Position numbers and translations under genes: made by a program. A stretch of 55,850 bases of DNA from Oryzomonas japonica (GTDB lineage: Bacteria > Desulfobacterota > Desulfuromonadia > Geobacterales > Pseudopelobacteraceae), in NCBI RefSeq assembly GCF_008802365.1, contig NZ_VZQZ01000012.1:1-55850 (forward strand), written 5' to 3'. Positions 1-11,400 of the stretch are shown here, one piece after another. The notes below the pieces were generated by a model that saw nothing but the letters and a program-made list of their open reading frames with translations, had not been told where the DNA came from and did not search any database. Position 1 is the first letter of the stretch. Each line of letters opens with the position of its first letter.

Positions 1-89
1 AGGTCCGAAATCAATACCGGCTGGGAGGTGGGCTGCCCGGCCAGATGATAGAGCGCCTTAAGCGCGTATTTGGTCTTTTTCGATATCAT
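1..89 (-). CDS. Rrf2-family transcriptional regulator, 5' end only
   Basis: An open frame starts with ATG at 89 and runs off the left edge after 29 codons. The N-terminus reads MISKKTKYALKAL, the usual opening of Rrf2/IscR-type winged-helix repressors, followed by YHLAGQPTSQPVLISDL. Such proteins often sense Fe-S clusters, cysteine or nitric oxide and often repress themselves; the Cys ligands would lie outside the window, so the signal is unknown. No Shine-Dalgarno is visible before the ATG. The right edge carries an identical inverted start. The gene points away from the efflux operon that begins at 420. Confidence 0.8.
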   Translation of the reverse strand, partial: MISKKTKYALKALYHLAGQPTSQPVLISD

Positions 90-92
90 GTC

Positions 93-103
93 TAGTTGAA
101 CTA
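93..103. promoter_or_regulatory. Perfect 11-bp palindrome, candidate autoregulatory operator
   Basis: TAGTTGAACTA (its complement reads TAGTTCAACTA) sits between the -10 box and the Rrf2 start codon. Rrf2 repressors commonly bind short palindromes overlapping their own promoters, so this is a reasonable operator candidate. The assignment is inferred from position only. Confidence 0.4.
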
Positions 104-132
104 TAGATAAAATAAATATACCCGGACGTCAA
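104..132 (-). promoter_or_regulatory. Sigma-70-like promoter of the left Rrf2 gene
   Basis: Read on the minus strand: TTGACG (132-127), a 17-base spacer, then TATCTA (109-104). The start codon follows 14 bases later, so the transcript would have a very short leader. Confidence 0.6.
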
Positions 133-142
133 GGACTTTTTT

Positions 143-419
143 TATTTTATTTATACCCAATACGGGAAAAATGTCACGCCGATACCAAAGGCTTCCCGGT
201 CATCCCGTGCGGTTGGTTCACATGACTTTTCCGGGAGCCCTCGCCATTGCGCCAAGCCGAAACCCGGGAAAGTGATATAATTTTATCCGGGATGGCCATC
301 TATGGGGCCATAGCGATTTCCATCATGGCGGCGGCATACTATCAGCCGGCACGGGACTGCCCCGTCAACCGCATCCACCTGCTTACCTGCTGTACGTTCT
401 GAGCCAGCGGAGGGAGGCC
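143..419. other. Spacer between Rrf2 and the efflux operon
   Basis: The stretch holds no recognisable gene. An AT-rich part at 143-175 is followed by several imperfect GC-rich inverted repeats, for example around CCGGG at 229-234 and 264-268. A 36-codon frame at 292-402 encodes a short hydrophobic, Cys-containing peptide but has no convincing ribosome binding site. The strong site GGAGGGAGG just before 420 belongs to the next gene. Confidence 0.5.
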
Positions 420-1493
420 ATGAGCGAACAATGGAAGAAATGGTTGTTCAGAACCGCGGGATTGTTGATCGTGGCGATTTTGGGCGCGGTCGGCTGGCAG
501 AGGTTCGCCCATAACAGCAAGGACGACGGTCTGGCCAGCGGCAACGGCCGCATCGAGGCGGTGGAGATCGACGTTGCCGCCAAGTCGGCGGGTCGGGTGA
601 AGGATATCCTGGTACGCGAAGGGGATCTGGTTGCCGCCGGACAGGTGGTAGCGATCATGGATACCCAGGTTCTGGATGCCCAACTCCGCCAGGCCAGGGC
701 AGAGTTGCAACAGGCCCAAAGCGCGGTCGCCACCGCACGCAGTCAACTGGCCCAGCGGGCAAGCGAAAAAACGGCGGCACGGGCGCTGGTAAGGCAACGC
801 AAAGCCGAGTTGGACAGCGCACAAAAGCATTGGGACCGTTCGACCATCCTGGTCAAGGGAGGAGCGGTGTCGCAACAGACCGCCGATGACGACAACGCCC
901 AACTCCAGAGCGCCGCAGCCGCCGTAAGTTCGGCCCACGCCCAGGTTGCCGCCGCCGAGGCAACCATCGTCACGGCCCGTGCCCAGATCGCGGGGGCCCG
1001 ATCGGCGGCCGATGCGGCCCAGGCGGCTGTGGAGCGCATCCTGGCGGACATCAGCGACTGCGCCCTCGCCTCCCCCCGTGACGGCCGGGTGCAGTACCGG
1101 GTCGCCCAACCCGGCGAGGTGGTCAGTGCCGGCGGCCGGGTTTTGAGCCTGGTGGACCTGAGCGATGTGTACATGACCTTTTTCCTCCCCACGGTCGCGG
1201 CGGGACGGGTGGCGCTCGGCACCGAGGTGCGGCTTATCCTCGACGCCGCCCCCCAGTACGTGATTCCGTCCCGGGTGTCGTTCGTGGCCGATGTGGCCCA
1301 ATTCACCCCCAAAACCGTGGAGACGGCCAGCGAGAGGGAGAAGCTGATGTTCCGCGTCCGGGCCCAGATTCCCGTGGACCTGCTCAAGAAACATATCACC
1401 CACGTCAAGACCGGGCTGCCCGGCATGGCCTATGTGCGCCTGAATCCCGCCGAACCATGGCCGAGCCGCCTACAGGTACGGCTACCCCAATGA
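420..1493 (+). CDS. yhiI: HlyD-family membrane-fusion protein (YhiI-like)
   Basis: A 357-residue periplasmic adaptor of a tripartite ABC exporter. It has a single N-terminal membrane anchor (about residues 10-28), a first beta/lipoyl half with [17 protein letters not shown], a long Ala/Gln-rich coiled-coil hairpin (about 80-215) and a second lipoyl half with [18 protein letters not shown]. The ATG follows a strong GGAGGGAGG site. Its stop overlaps a possible ATG of the next gene (ATGA at 1490). With the two following genes it matches E. coli YhiI-RbbA-YhhJ in order and size. An outer-membrane TolC partner is not encoded here. The substrate is unknown. Confidence 0.85.
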   Translation: MSEQWKKWLFRTAGLLIVAILGAVGWQRFAHNSKDDGLASGNGRIEAVEIDVAAKSAGRVKDILVREGDLVAAGQVVAIMDTQVLDAQLRQARAELQQAQSAVATARSQLAQRASEKTAARALVRQRKAELDSAQKHWDRSTILVKGGAVSQQTADDDNAQLQSAAAAVSSAHAQVAAAEATIVTARAQIAGARSAADAAQAAVERILADISDCALASPRDGRVQYRVAQPGEVVSAGGRVLSLVDLSDVYMTFFLPTVAAGRVALGTEVRLILDAAPQYVIPSRVSFVADVAQFTPKTVETASEREKLMFRVRAQIPVDLLKKHITHVKTGLPGMAYVRLNPAEPWPSRLQVRLPQ

Positions 1494-4270
1494 GCGGGCA
1501 CACCGCAACGACCGCCCCTGGCCCCTTCGAGCCCTCACCCGTGGCCCGGCTGAAGGAGATCAGCCTCCACTACGGCAGAACCCGAGCCCTTGACGCGATC
1601 AACCTGGAGATCCCCTCCGGCCGCATGGTCGGCGTCATCGGGCCGGACGGGGTGGGCAAGTCGAGCCTGTTCTCCCTGATCGCCGGTTCGCGGGCCATCC
1701 AGTCCGGCCAGGTCGAGGTGCTGGGCGGCAGCATGGCCGACCGGCGTCACCGCCGAGCCGTCTGCCCTCGAGTGGCTTACATGCCCCAAGGGCTGGGCAA
1801 GAACCTCTACCCGACCCTGTCGGTATTCGAGAATGTGGACTTTTTCGCCCGCCTGTTCGGCCACGACCGGCATGAACGGGAGCGCCGCATCGCCGAACTG
1901 CTGACCGCCACCGGGCTGGCCCCCTTCGCCGGCCGGCCCGCCGGCAAGCTCTCCGGAGGGATGAAGCAGAAGCTGGGCCTCTGTTGTGCCTTGATCCACG
2001 ACCCTGACCTGTTGATCCTGGACGAGCCGACCACCGGCGTAGATCCGTTGTCGCGCCGGCAGTTCTGGGAACTCATCGACCGCATCCGGGGCGACCGTGC
2101 CGGCATGAGCGTGCTGATCGCCACCGCCTACATGGAGGAGGCCGCGCGTTTCGACTGGCTGGTGGCCATGAATGCCGGGGGCATACTGGCGGCCGGCACC
2201 CCCCGTGACCTCCTGGGACAGACCGGCACCGCCTCCCTGGAGGAGGCCTTCATCGCCCTGCTCCCCGAGTCGCAGCGGGAGGGCTACCAACCGGTCCACA
2301 TCCCTCCCCGCGAAACCGACCCCAACGGGGAGGCGGCCATCGAGGCCCACGACCTGACCATGCGCTTCGGCGATTTCATTGCCGTGGACCACGTGACCTT
2401 CCGCATCGGAAAAGGCGAGATCTTCGGCTTCCTGGGGTCCAACGGCTGCGGCAAGACCACCACCATGAAGATGCTGACCGGCCTGCTGGCAGCCAGCGAA
2501 GGAGAGGCCCGGCTGTTTGGCCGCCCGGTGGACCCGCACGACCTGGACACCCGGCGCCGCGTCGGCTACATGTCCCAGTCCTTCTCCCTCTACAGCGAAC
2601 TGACGGTCCGCCAGAACCTGGTGCTCCATGCCCGCCTGTTCGGGATGCCACGGGAGCGGATTCCGGGGCGGGTGCTGGAGATGGCGCAGCGTTTCGGCCT
2701 GAATGAGGTCATGGGCAGTCTCCCGGACGCGCTGCCCCTGGGGCAGCGCCAGCGCCTGTCATTGGCGGTGGCCATGATCCACGGCCCGGAGATGCTGATC
2801 CTGGACGAGCCAACCTCCGGAGTGGACCCGGTGGCACGGGATGGCTTCTGGCAGATCATGATCGATCTGGCGCGCCGGGACAAGGTGACCATCTTCATCT
2901 CCACCCACTTCATGAACGAGGCCGAACGCTGTGACCGAATCTCGCTAATGCACGCGGGCCGGGTACTGGCCAGCGCTGCCCCGGCGGCGCTGATCGCGGC
3001 CCGCGGGGCCGCCACCCTGGAGGAGGCGTTCATCAGCCATCTGGAGGAGGCGGCCGGCACAGCGGGAAGCGATCCCGCGGTTTCGGAGCCTACCGTCTCC
3101 CCTCTCCCCCACGAACCGCACGCGGCCGGCTCCGGGACAGGCTCAGGCCTCTTCAGCCTGCGGCGCCTGTTCAGCTACACCCGCCGGGAGACCCTGGAAC
3201 TGCGCCGTGACCCGATCCGCCTGACCCTTGCCATGGTGGGAAGCGCCATCCTGATGTTCGTCATGGGGTACGGCATTACCCTGGATGTGGAGAACCTCTC
3301 CTTTGCAGCCCTCGACCGCGACCAGACCGCCATCAGTCGCGACTATCTGCTCAATCTCGCCGGGTCCCGCTACTTCAGCGTTCGCCCCCCCATCAAGGAC
3401 TATGCCGACCTGGACCGGCGCATGCGCGCCGGGGAGATCACCCTGGCGATCGAGATCCCGCCCGGATTTGCCCGCGACCTGCGCCGCGGCACCCGGGTCA
3501 GCGTGGGGGCCTGGATCGACGGCGCCATGCCCGCGCGGGCCGAAACGGTGCGCGGCTATGTGCAGGGGATGCACGCCCACTGGCTGGCAACCCTGGCGCG
3601 GCAAACCGTTGGCGGGATGGCGGAGACGGCAACCATCGAGACCCGCTTTCGCTATAACCCGGATGTCAAAAGCCTGGTGGCCATGGTGCCTGCGGTGATC
3701 CCACTGCTCCTGATGCTGATCCCCGCCATGCTGACCGCGCTGTCGGTGGTGCGGGAGAAGGAGTTGGGGTCAATCGTCAACCTGTACGTCACCCCGGTCA
3801 CCCGGTTGGAGTTCCTGCTGGGCAAGCAGATCCCCTACGTCGCCTTGGCCATGCTTAATTTTCTGTTGCTGGTCGGCCTGGCGGTAGTCCTGTTCGGGGT
3901 ACCGGTCAAGGGGAGTTTCATGGCCCTGGCGGTGGCAGCGCTGCTGTACGTGATCGCGGCCACCTCCTTCGGACTGGTGGTCTCGGCCTTCATGCGCAGT
4001 CAGACCGCCGCCCTGTTCGGTACGGCGGTGCTGACCATCCTGCCGGCGGTCCAGTTCTCGGGGATGATCGACCCGGTCTCTTCCCTTGAAGGCGCCGGCG
4101 CCTTGATCGGGAAGGCCTATCCGACCACCCATTTCCTGACCATCGCCCGGGGCACCTTTTCCAAAGGTCTCGGCTTCGCCGACCTCCAGGCATCCTTTAT
4201 CCCCCTGTTCCTCGCGGTTCCCCTGCTGATCTCCCTGGGGGCCGCCCTGCTCAAGAAACAGGACCGCTGA
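1457..4270 (+). CDS. rbbA: Double ABC ATPase fused to ABC-2 permease (RbbA-like)
   Basis: A 937-residue fusion. ATPase 1 (about 30-270) has Walker [10 protein letters not shown] at 62-70, signature LSGGMKQKL and Walker [13 protein letters not shown]. ATPase 2 (about 295-540) has Walker [10 protein letters not shown] near 328 and Walker [13 protein letters not shown], but a degenerate signature LPLGQ. An ABC-2 permease with about six membrane segments fills residues 575-937. Family knowledge: E. coli RbbA has this architecture and was described as a ribosome-associated ATPase, though the operon resembles an exporter. Start choice: the longest frame begins at 1457 without a clear ribosome site; ATG at 1490 overlaps the previous stop and is equally plausible (926 residues). 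Confidence 0.88.
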   Translation: MAEPPTGTATPMSGHTATTAPGPFEPSPVARLKEISLHYGRTRALDAINLEIPSGRMVGVIGPDGVGKSSLFSLIAGSRAIQSGQVEVLGGSMADRRHRRAVCPRVAYMPQGLGKNLYPTLSVFENVDFFARLFGHDRHERERRIAELLTATGLAPFAGRPAGKLSGGMKQKLGLCCALIHDPDLLILDEPTTGVDPLSRRQFWELIDRIRGDRAGMSVLIATAYMEEAARFDWLVAMNAGGILAAGTPRDLLGQTGTASLEEAFIALLPESQREGYQPVHIPPRETDPNGEAAIEAHDLTMRFGDFIAVDHVTFRIGKGEIFGFLGSNGCGKTTTMKMLTGLLAASEGEARLFGRPVDPHDLDTRRRVGYMSQSFSLYSELTVRQNLVLHARLFGMPRERIPGRVLEMAQRFGLNEVMGSLPDALPLGQRQRLSLAVAMIHGPEMLILDEPTSGVDPVARDGFWQIMIDLARRDKVTIFISTHFMNEAERCDRISLMHAGRVLASAAPAALIAARGAATLEEAFISHLEEAAGTAGSDPAVSEPTVSPLPHEPHAAGSGTGSGLFSLRRLFSYTRRETLELRRDPIRLTLAMVGSAILMFVMGYGITLDVENLSFAALDRDQTAISRDYLLNLAGSRYFSVRPPIKDYADLDRRMRAGEITLAIEIPPGFARDLRRGTRVSVGAWIDGAMPARAETVRGYVQGMHAHWLATLARQTVGGMAETATIETRFRYNPDVKSLVAMVPAVIPLLLMLIPAMLTALSVVREKELGSIVNLYVTPVTRLEFLLGKQIPYVALAMLNFLLLVGLAVVLFGVPVKGSFMALAVAALLYVIAATSFGLVVSAFMRSQTAALFGTAVLTILPAVQFSGMIDPVSSLEGAGALIGKAYPTTHFLTIARGTFSKGLGFADLQASFIPLFLAVPLLISLGAALLKKQDR

Positions 4271-4272
4271 CC

Positions 4273-5394
4273 ATGCGCGCCGCCAACGTCCTGCACCTGG
4301 GCGTCAAGGAGCTGCGCAGCCTGCTGCGCGACCCGATCATGGTGGTCCTGATCGTCTACAGTTTTACCTTCGCCATCTACACGGCGGCAACCGCCGCTCC
4401 CGAGACCCTGCACAAGGCCCCCATCGCCATCGTGGACGAGGACCGGTCCCAACTCTCCACCCGCATCGCCGACGCCTTCTTCCCGCCGCTCTTCATGCCG
4501 CCAGTGCTGATCTCCCAAACCGAGATGGATGCCCGCATGGATGCAGGCCTCGACACCTTCGCCCTCAACATCCCTCCCGACTTCCAACGCGACGTACTGG
4601 CCGGGCGTAGTCCCGTCATCCAACTCAACGTCGATGCCACAAGGATGAGCCAGGCCTTCTCCGGCAGCGGCTACATCCAGACCATGGTCAGCAGCGAGGT
4701 GAGCGACTTCCTGCAAGGATACCGGTCGAACACCACCCCGACGGTGGACCTTGCCCTGCGGGTGCGTTTCAACCCCCAGTTGAACAAATCCTGGTTCAGC
4801 GCCGTCATGGAGGTCATCAACAACATCACCATACTCTCCATCGTGCTCACCGGCGCGGCCCTGATTCGTGAGCGGGAACACGGCACCGTTGAGCACCTGC
4901 TGGTGATGCCGGTGACCCCCTTCGAAATCATGACCGGCAAGGTGTGGGCCATGGCCCTGGTGGTACTGGCGGCATCGGCCTGCTCCCTTGCCATCGTCGT
5001 CCAGGGGGTCCTCTCGGTTCCCATCGAAGGATCCATCGCCCTGTTCCTGGCCGGCACCGCCCTGCACCTGTTCGCCACCACGTCGCTCGGCATCTTTCTC
5101 GGCACCATCGCACGCTCCATGCCCCAGCTCGGCCTGCTGCTGATGCTGGTGTTGTTGCCCATGGAGATCCTCTCGGGCAGCATGACGCCCCGGGAAAGTA
5201 TGCCGGAGTTTATCGGGGTCGCGATGCTGGCGGCGCCCAACACCCATTTTGTCATGCTCGCCCAGGCCATCCTGTACCGCGGTGCAGGCTTTGCAGTCGT
5301 CTGGCCGCAATTCGTTTCCCTCGCCCTGATCGGGACGGCCCTGTTCGTCCTGTCTTTGGTGCGTTTTCGCAAAACCATAGGAACGATGGCATAA
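4273..5394 (+). CDS. yhhJ: ABC-2 type permease (YhhJ-like)
   Basis: A 373-residue inner-membrane permease. One N-terminal membrane helix is followed by a large periplasmic loop (about 45-170) and five or six C-terminal helices. Landmarks shared with E. coli YhhJ as I recall it include VNVDATRMSQAFSGSGYIQ-like residues in the loop, ALIREREHGTVEHLLVMP, ARSMPQLGL and the very C-terminal FRKTIGTMA. It starts two bases after the RbbA stop, so the three genes form one transcription unit. It probably pairs with the permease half of the RbbA-like protein to make the membrane channel. Confidence 0.88.
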   Translation: MRAANVLHLGVKELRSLLRDPIMVVLIVYSFTFAIYTAATAAPETLHKAPIAIVDEDRSQLSTRIADAFFPPLFMPPVLISQTEMDARMDAGLDTFALNIPPDFQRDVLAGRSPVIQLNVDATRMSQAFSGSGYIQTMVSSEVSDFLQGYRSNTTPTVDLALRVRFNPQLNKSWFSAVMEVINNITILSIVLTGAALIREREHGTVEHLLVMPVTPFEIMTGKVWAMALVVLAASACSLAIVVQGVLSVPIEGSIALFLAGTALHLFATTSLGIFLGTIARSMPQLGLLLMLVLLPMEILSGSMTPRESMPEFIGVAMLAAPNTHFVMLAQAILYRGAGFAVVWPQFVSLALIGTALFVLSLVRFRKTIGTMA

Positions 5395-5450
5395 AATGTA
5401 GCACGATCTAAAGAACAAGTACGCATGGTGCCATGTCCAGTCCCTTCATC

Positions 5451-8400
5451 TCACGGCCTCAGTTCCCCTTCCGGTGTCTTCATATCACAAGCTTGCAATG
5501 TCTCTCCCATGCGCACGACCACCCGATGCTGCACCAGGCCCCGCTCAAGGGGAATCTGGCCATCAACCACGCGCTGGCCGTCCATCTCCACCCAGGCGAC
5601 GCCGCGCTGGCAGCCGTCCGGGTTCTCCACCTGAATCGCGTAGACCGTTTCGCCGTGCCGATAGCGGAGGCTGAAACCGGGCCACGTTGCCGGTATAACC
5701 GGGTTAACCCACAGCAAATCCCCCTGCACCTGCAAGCCCAGGACCTCCTCTATCCAGGCCCGGTACATCCAGGCCGCCGAACCGGTATACCATGACCATC
5801 CCCCCTGCCCGACCCGGCCGGGCAGCCGGTACACGTCGGCCGCCACCACGTAGGGTTCGATCCCGTAGTGCCAGACCGCTTGCGCGTCCCGGGCGTGTTC
5901 GATCGGGTTGAGCATGCGCAGCAGATGCACCGCCCGCTCCCCATCACCCTTGCGGGCCATGGCCATGGCCATCCAGAGAGCAGCGTGGGTATACTGGCCA
6001 CCGTTTTCCCGCACACCGGGAGGATACCCCATGATGTAGCCGGGGGGTGGCGTAGAGGTGTCAAAGGGGGGCTCGAAGAGCAGCACTAGCCCATCATCAT
6101 CGCGAACGAGATTGTTCCAGGCCGACTCCAGGGCCTGATCCGCACGCGCCGGATCAGCGGCGCCGGAGAGCCAGGCCCACGTTTGGGGCAGGGAATCGAT
6201 CCGTGCTTCACGGTTGGCCGCAGAACCCAGGGACGAGCCGTCGTCGAAGGTCCCCCGCAGATACCACTCCCCGTCCCAGCCGGCCTGTTCGGTCCGCTGA
6301 ATCAGGGCGTCGCGGTCCTTCCGATAGGCCAAGCCCAGTTCCGGCTGGTCCATGAGGTCCGCCAGCCCGGCCATCCCCTGCAACACATCACACAGGAACC
6401 AGGCGAGCCAGACGCTCTCCCCTCTTCCGGCCGCGCCCACCAGGTTCATGCCGTCGTTCCAGTCCCCGGTCCCCATAAGGGGGAGGCCGTGGGGCCCGAC
6501 CGTCAGGCCTCGAGTGACCGCGCGGCTGCAGTGTTCAAAGAGCGTGGCCCGTTCGGAGGTGACCTCGGGGGTGGAAAATTGCTCGTGCTGATCGTCCCCC
6601 AGCAGGGGGGCGTTGAGGAAGGGGACCTCCGTCAGCAGTATCTCCGCGTCGCCGGTGATTTGGACGTAGCGGGATACCACATAGGGAAGCCAGAGCAGGT
6701 CGTCGGAGATCCGCGAACGAATTCCGGCCCCAGCCGGTTCATGCCACCAATGCTGTACGTCACCCTCCTTGAACTGCCGGCTCGCGGCCAGCAAAATCTG
6801 CTCCCGCGCCAGTTCCGGCCTTGCGTAGAGGAACGCCAGTACATCCTGCAACTGGTCGCGAAAACCAAAGGCCCCGCCCGACTGGTAAAAGGCGGAACGC
6901 CCCCAGATACGGCAGCTCAGGGACTGGTACTGGAGCCAGCGGTTGATCAGCAGGTCGGCGGCCAGTTCGGGGGTCTGCACTTGTATCGTACCAAGCAGTT
7001 CATCCCACCAGGCTCTGGACTGATCAAACGCGTTCTCCAGTGCCTGGTCCGCCCGGTAGCTGAGTACCAACTTCCGAGCCTCGGCCACGGATTCTGCTTG
7101 ACCCAGCATGCATGTAATATCGCGTCGTTCTCCAGGAGCCATTTCCAGGGTAACCCGGAGTACCGCACACGGATCCAACCCCGCGCCTGTGCGTTGTGAC
7201 AGCCGGGCTAATTCCATAGCTACTGGATTGGCCAGCGACCGGTTGCGGCCGATGAAAACGGTACGGTCGCCGTCGAATGATTCGGTCTGGGGGGTTATGG
7301 CCACAAAAGTGACCCGGTCTGCATATTCGGGATGATAGTTATTCAGAGCCAGCAGGGCATGGGCTTCGTCATCCCATTTAGTTATGATATGCATCTGAGA
7401 GGTTTCGCGGTTTTCGCCAAGAGTCAATTCGACATAATAGGTTACCGAAAGCTTGCGTTTTCTGACGGAAGTATTTGTTAGCCGCAGTCGCTGCAGTTTG
7501 ATCGGCTGTCCGCCGCTCTCATCGACGGGTACGAAGACGGTGAGTTCCTGCTCAATACCGTTACTGTTATGCTCGAAAACCGTATAACCGGCCCCGTGCC
7601 GGGCCCGATAGGCACTTTCCTCACGAATTGGCGCCGCTGTCGGTGACCAGAAGACCCCGCTCTCCTCATCGCGAATGTAGAGTGCCTCCGACGCCGGATC
7701 CAGCACCGGGTCGTTGGACCAGCCGGTCAGACGGTTGCGTTGGCTGTTTCCAAACCAGGTGAAACCGGAGCCGGTTTCGCTGACCATGGTGCCAAAAGTC
7801 GGGTTGGCGATAACGTTTACCCAGGGTGCCGGGGTGCTGGTGTTGGGACCGAGATAGATCGCGTATTCACGACCGTCCGGTGTAAACCCGCCCAAACTGT
7901 TGAAATAGTTCAGCTGCATAAAGGGAAGCGGGGCTGAGGGTTCGCGGGGCGTGCGTTTACTGACCAGCCGTTCCAACAGTTCTGGTACCTCGACCGGGAC
8001 CCCCAACTGTTGGGGAAGCGTGCCGCGTGCCGCCACCAGCACAACGCAGGCAGATGCCTTGAGGAGATTCAGGTCCACCTCCGGAATCTGCGCCGCGCTC
8101 TTCAGGAATATCCCACCCGTCTTATCAACCGCTGAGAATAGGGCGTGGGCCTTGATCAGCTGTTCCAATCGTTCCTTGAGCGGCTGTTCATAGCTCCCAG
8201 CCTCCTCATTGAGGATTACCAGGTCGATCGACAATCCATGCATCCGCCAATAGGTATGAGCCTGGAGCATCTGACGGGCCAGACTGATATCCCGTGTTTC
8301 GCCTATCGTTACCAGTGCTATAGGCAGGTCGCCCGAAATGCCGTAAGGCCACAAACCGGCCTGGCCTTTGCTATTGCCGGTCAGACGCTCACTTGTCGCA

Positions 8401-11400
8401 CGTAAGAGGGGGTTGGGAAACAGCAGGTGGCTTGCCAATTGCTGGAATCTGCGCGCTTCGTCAGCATGAATATGCATTATCTGCAACTGCTGCTGGGCAG
8501 AGACCCAGGCGAAATCCATCGTCCGGTTGATTTCATGAGTCTCGCAGTATTTATCCATCAGAATCAGGACGTCCTCGCGGGTTGTCCCGGCGGCGAGCAC
8601 ATGCGAAAACTGGATGCGTTGACCAGCTTCCAAAGTAAGTCCCCGCCGTAAGCTCAGTATCGGGTCCAGGACAAATCCCTGGCTGCTGCCGAGTTCCTGA
8701 ACAGCCCCCATGGGATTGGCCAGGGTTCGGCCGCGGCCGATGAAACGCCTCCTGTCGGTTTCAAATTGCCACCCTTCTTCAGGTGGGCAGTCATTGCCGG
8801 TATGCTCAAATGTCAAGCGGTGGCCCACATACAAAGGCGGATCGTTTTGGCTGCGTGGTCTCCGGTAGGCAAGCAGAACTTGTTGTTCAGGAAGCGCTTC
8901 TGTCTGTATGAACAGTTTATTGAAGGCCGGGTGTTGGCGGTCCGCGTTGTGAGGCGCCATGGAAAGCTCAACATAGGTGGTGATGTTGAGACGGCGGGCA
9001 CGGTCCGTCCGGTTGATCAAGGTAATTCTCCGAATCTCGGTGTCATCTTCCGCCGAAACGATCACCTCTGTTTCGGTATGCAACCCGATGTCGTCACGCC
9101 GGAACACAGCCCGGTCAAGGGCAAAGGTAGCCGAATACCCTTCAACCTTCCCACCAACCGGTTGCCAGGTGCTGGACCAGACTCGCCCTTCATCGACATC
9201 ATTGATATAGCAGAAAGTTCCCATTGCATCACAGGTCTGATCCGGGCGCCAGCGGGTAATTTCGCGGCCAGCCCACTGGCTGTAGCCGCCACCGCTGTTG
9301 GTAATCATCACGCTAAAACGGCCATTGCTCAGCAGCAGGCCATGGGGAATGGCGGTATGAGGCGTAGCAAAGGTGCTTTCTACAGGTGCAATCTGATCAC
9401 CATCCATCGATACAGGCTTACTCTGTCGCGTCGAAGTCAAATGAAGCGTAGGAAGAGTCGGGATACGTTCCTGAAGGAGAGCTTCGAAGGCGCGCACCCG
9501 TGGATCACTATGAAAACGGCGCGGAAATGGATTATCGTGGAGAAAGTTGGTCAACGCCAGAAACGCCATGCCCTGATGATGCGCCATATACGCTTCAATA
9601 ATCACCCCGCGCTTGAGAGTCTGTCTCACTGGATCACGCTGCGATTGCCGGCTGAAGTCCATTGACTCGTAATAGCCATAATCTCCAAGCAACCCCATCC
9701 CGGCCATTTTTTTCAAATTAGTAACCGTTTTTTTCGGGGCTACGTTCAATGCCAGCAGCGTGGCATAGGGAGCAATGACCAGTTGTTCCTCCATCCCGCG
9801 TTTCAACCCGAGTGCCGGAACCCCGAAGGCCTTGTACTGATAGGTCTTGTTGAGGTCCAAGTTGCCAAAGGCAGATTCGGAAATACCCCAAGGCACTCGC
9901 CGCGAGTGACCGTAGGCGATCTGGACCATTACCGCTTCACGGGCCGCCTTATCCAGTAGAGAGTTGGCGAAAGAGTATTGAAACAAGAGCGGCATCAAGT
10001 ATTCGAACATGGTTCCGGTCCAACTGAGCAGCACCCGTTGCCGGCCAACAGCGCCATAAGGTCTGCCCAGGGAAAACCAGTGTTCCAGGGGGACATCACC
10101 TCGTGCAATAGACAAGAAACTCCCGAAACGCGCCTCGCTGGCCAGAAGATCGTAATAAGAACGGTCCAGAACATCGGTGGAAACATTGAAGCCGATGGCA
10201 AACAGTTTGCGTTCTTTGTCATAGAGAAAGCGCATGTCCATACCGGCTGAAAGCTCACGGACACTTGCTAGTAAACGTTCAGCCATCCCCAGAGTTTCCC
10301 CGGCAAGCCACTGCGAAGTGGCAAAGGCTTTCATAACTCGTTCGAGCCACGGGTCAAGGGGTGCGCCGGACTGGAAAGCCTCCTCCTGGATTCCTTTAAT
10401 GATCTGTATCGAATCAATTCGGCCTTGTGCAAGATCGAAGATAGAAGGTGCCTGAGACAGGTCGTTGCGGATGGCGATCAGAAGCGCTGGTCCCATTTGC
10501 GTAAGCTCAAGCTCGGATTTTTCCGCAAGGATTTCGATCCAGGAGAGATAACTATTGCAGTTCCGGACCCAAGCCGACACCTGCTGTTCAAGTTCTGCCG
10601 CCCACGGCGAGCCTCCTGCGGCAACGATAACTGAGCTGACATCGACCTGCATCCTCCGGAGCAGCCGGAGAAGTTCGACGATGCCGGACGGTGGGGCATT
10701 CCATGCAGCCAGGAGTTGATCGAGTGTCTGATAATCAAACCCGGCAGTCCTTTCCCGAGAAACGATTTGTTTCAGAATTTCTCCTGTATCAGCCAATCCG
10801 TCAAAGGCTGTGCCATCCAGGAGCGGGGCGTGAATCAACTCGGTAAGTCCTTGATCCAAGCTCCATAGGGAACCGAGGAGATTGCCGCTGTCAACGGCGG
10901 AGACGTATCGAGGTTCAAGGGGCGCAAGCGTCTGGATGTCGTACCAGTTCAGGAGGTGCCCTTCAAAGCGCTCCAGGAGACTGATGGATGCCATGGTTTT
11001 GGTCAGCTTTTCAACGACCTGGTTAATGGTCTGGTAGCCGCAATCATGGGCTGCAAGGACGCTGGCAATCCAGAGGCCGATATTGGTCGGACTGGTTCGC
11101 AATGCCAGGCGGTTTTGATGGGCGACCTGGTAATTATCGGGTGGCAACCAGGAAGTTTCGGCGTTGACAAAGGTAGAAAAATAGCGCCAGGTCCTTCGGG
11201 CGACCAGCCTGAGGAAACGGCGGTCCTTTGCCGACAGTTGGCTCTTTTGCAATTCAACGGGACGCAGGTTCAAGAGCCAACCGAGCAACGGGGAGAAAAA
11301 CCACAGGACAAGCCAGGGTAAGGCCTGCGTCAGGCTGGCCGGCACAACATGCCAAATCGTCAAGTACGCGATAGTACTGAAGACGCTCCCCATGGCCAGA

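Larger units (their letters stand above)
13..142 (-). repeat. Left arm of a terminal inverted repeat
   Basis: Bases 13-142 are the exact reverse complement of bases 55721-55850, checked base by base. The arm holds a promoter and the first codons of an Rrf2-type gene. On the inner side identity breaks at the A/T run (seven Ts here, six As in the other copy) and then fades. On the outer side it runs into the right window edge, so the true repeat is probably longer than 130 bp. Confidence 0.97.

Noticed and set aside
292-402. 36-codon hydrophobic frame before yhiI
   Set aside because: No ribosome site and no recognisable motif; kept only as a note in the spacer.
342-1403. Long minus-strand frame opposite the membrane-fusion gene
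   Set aside because: It is a GC-rich shadow of yhiI with Gly/His/Arg-rich, low-complexity translation and no ribosome site.
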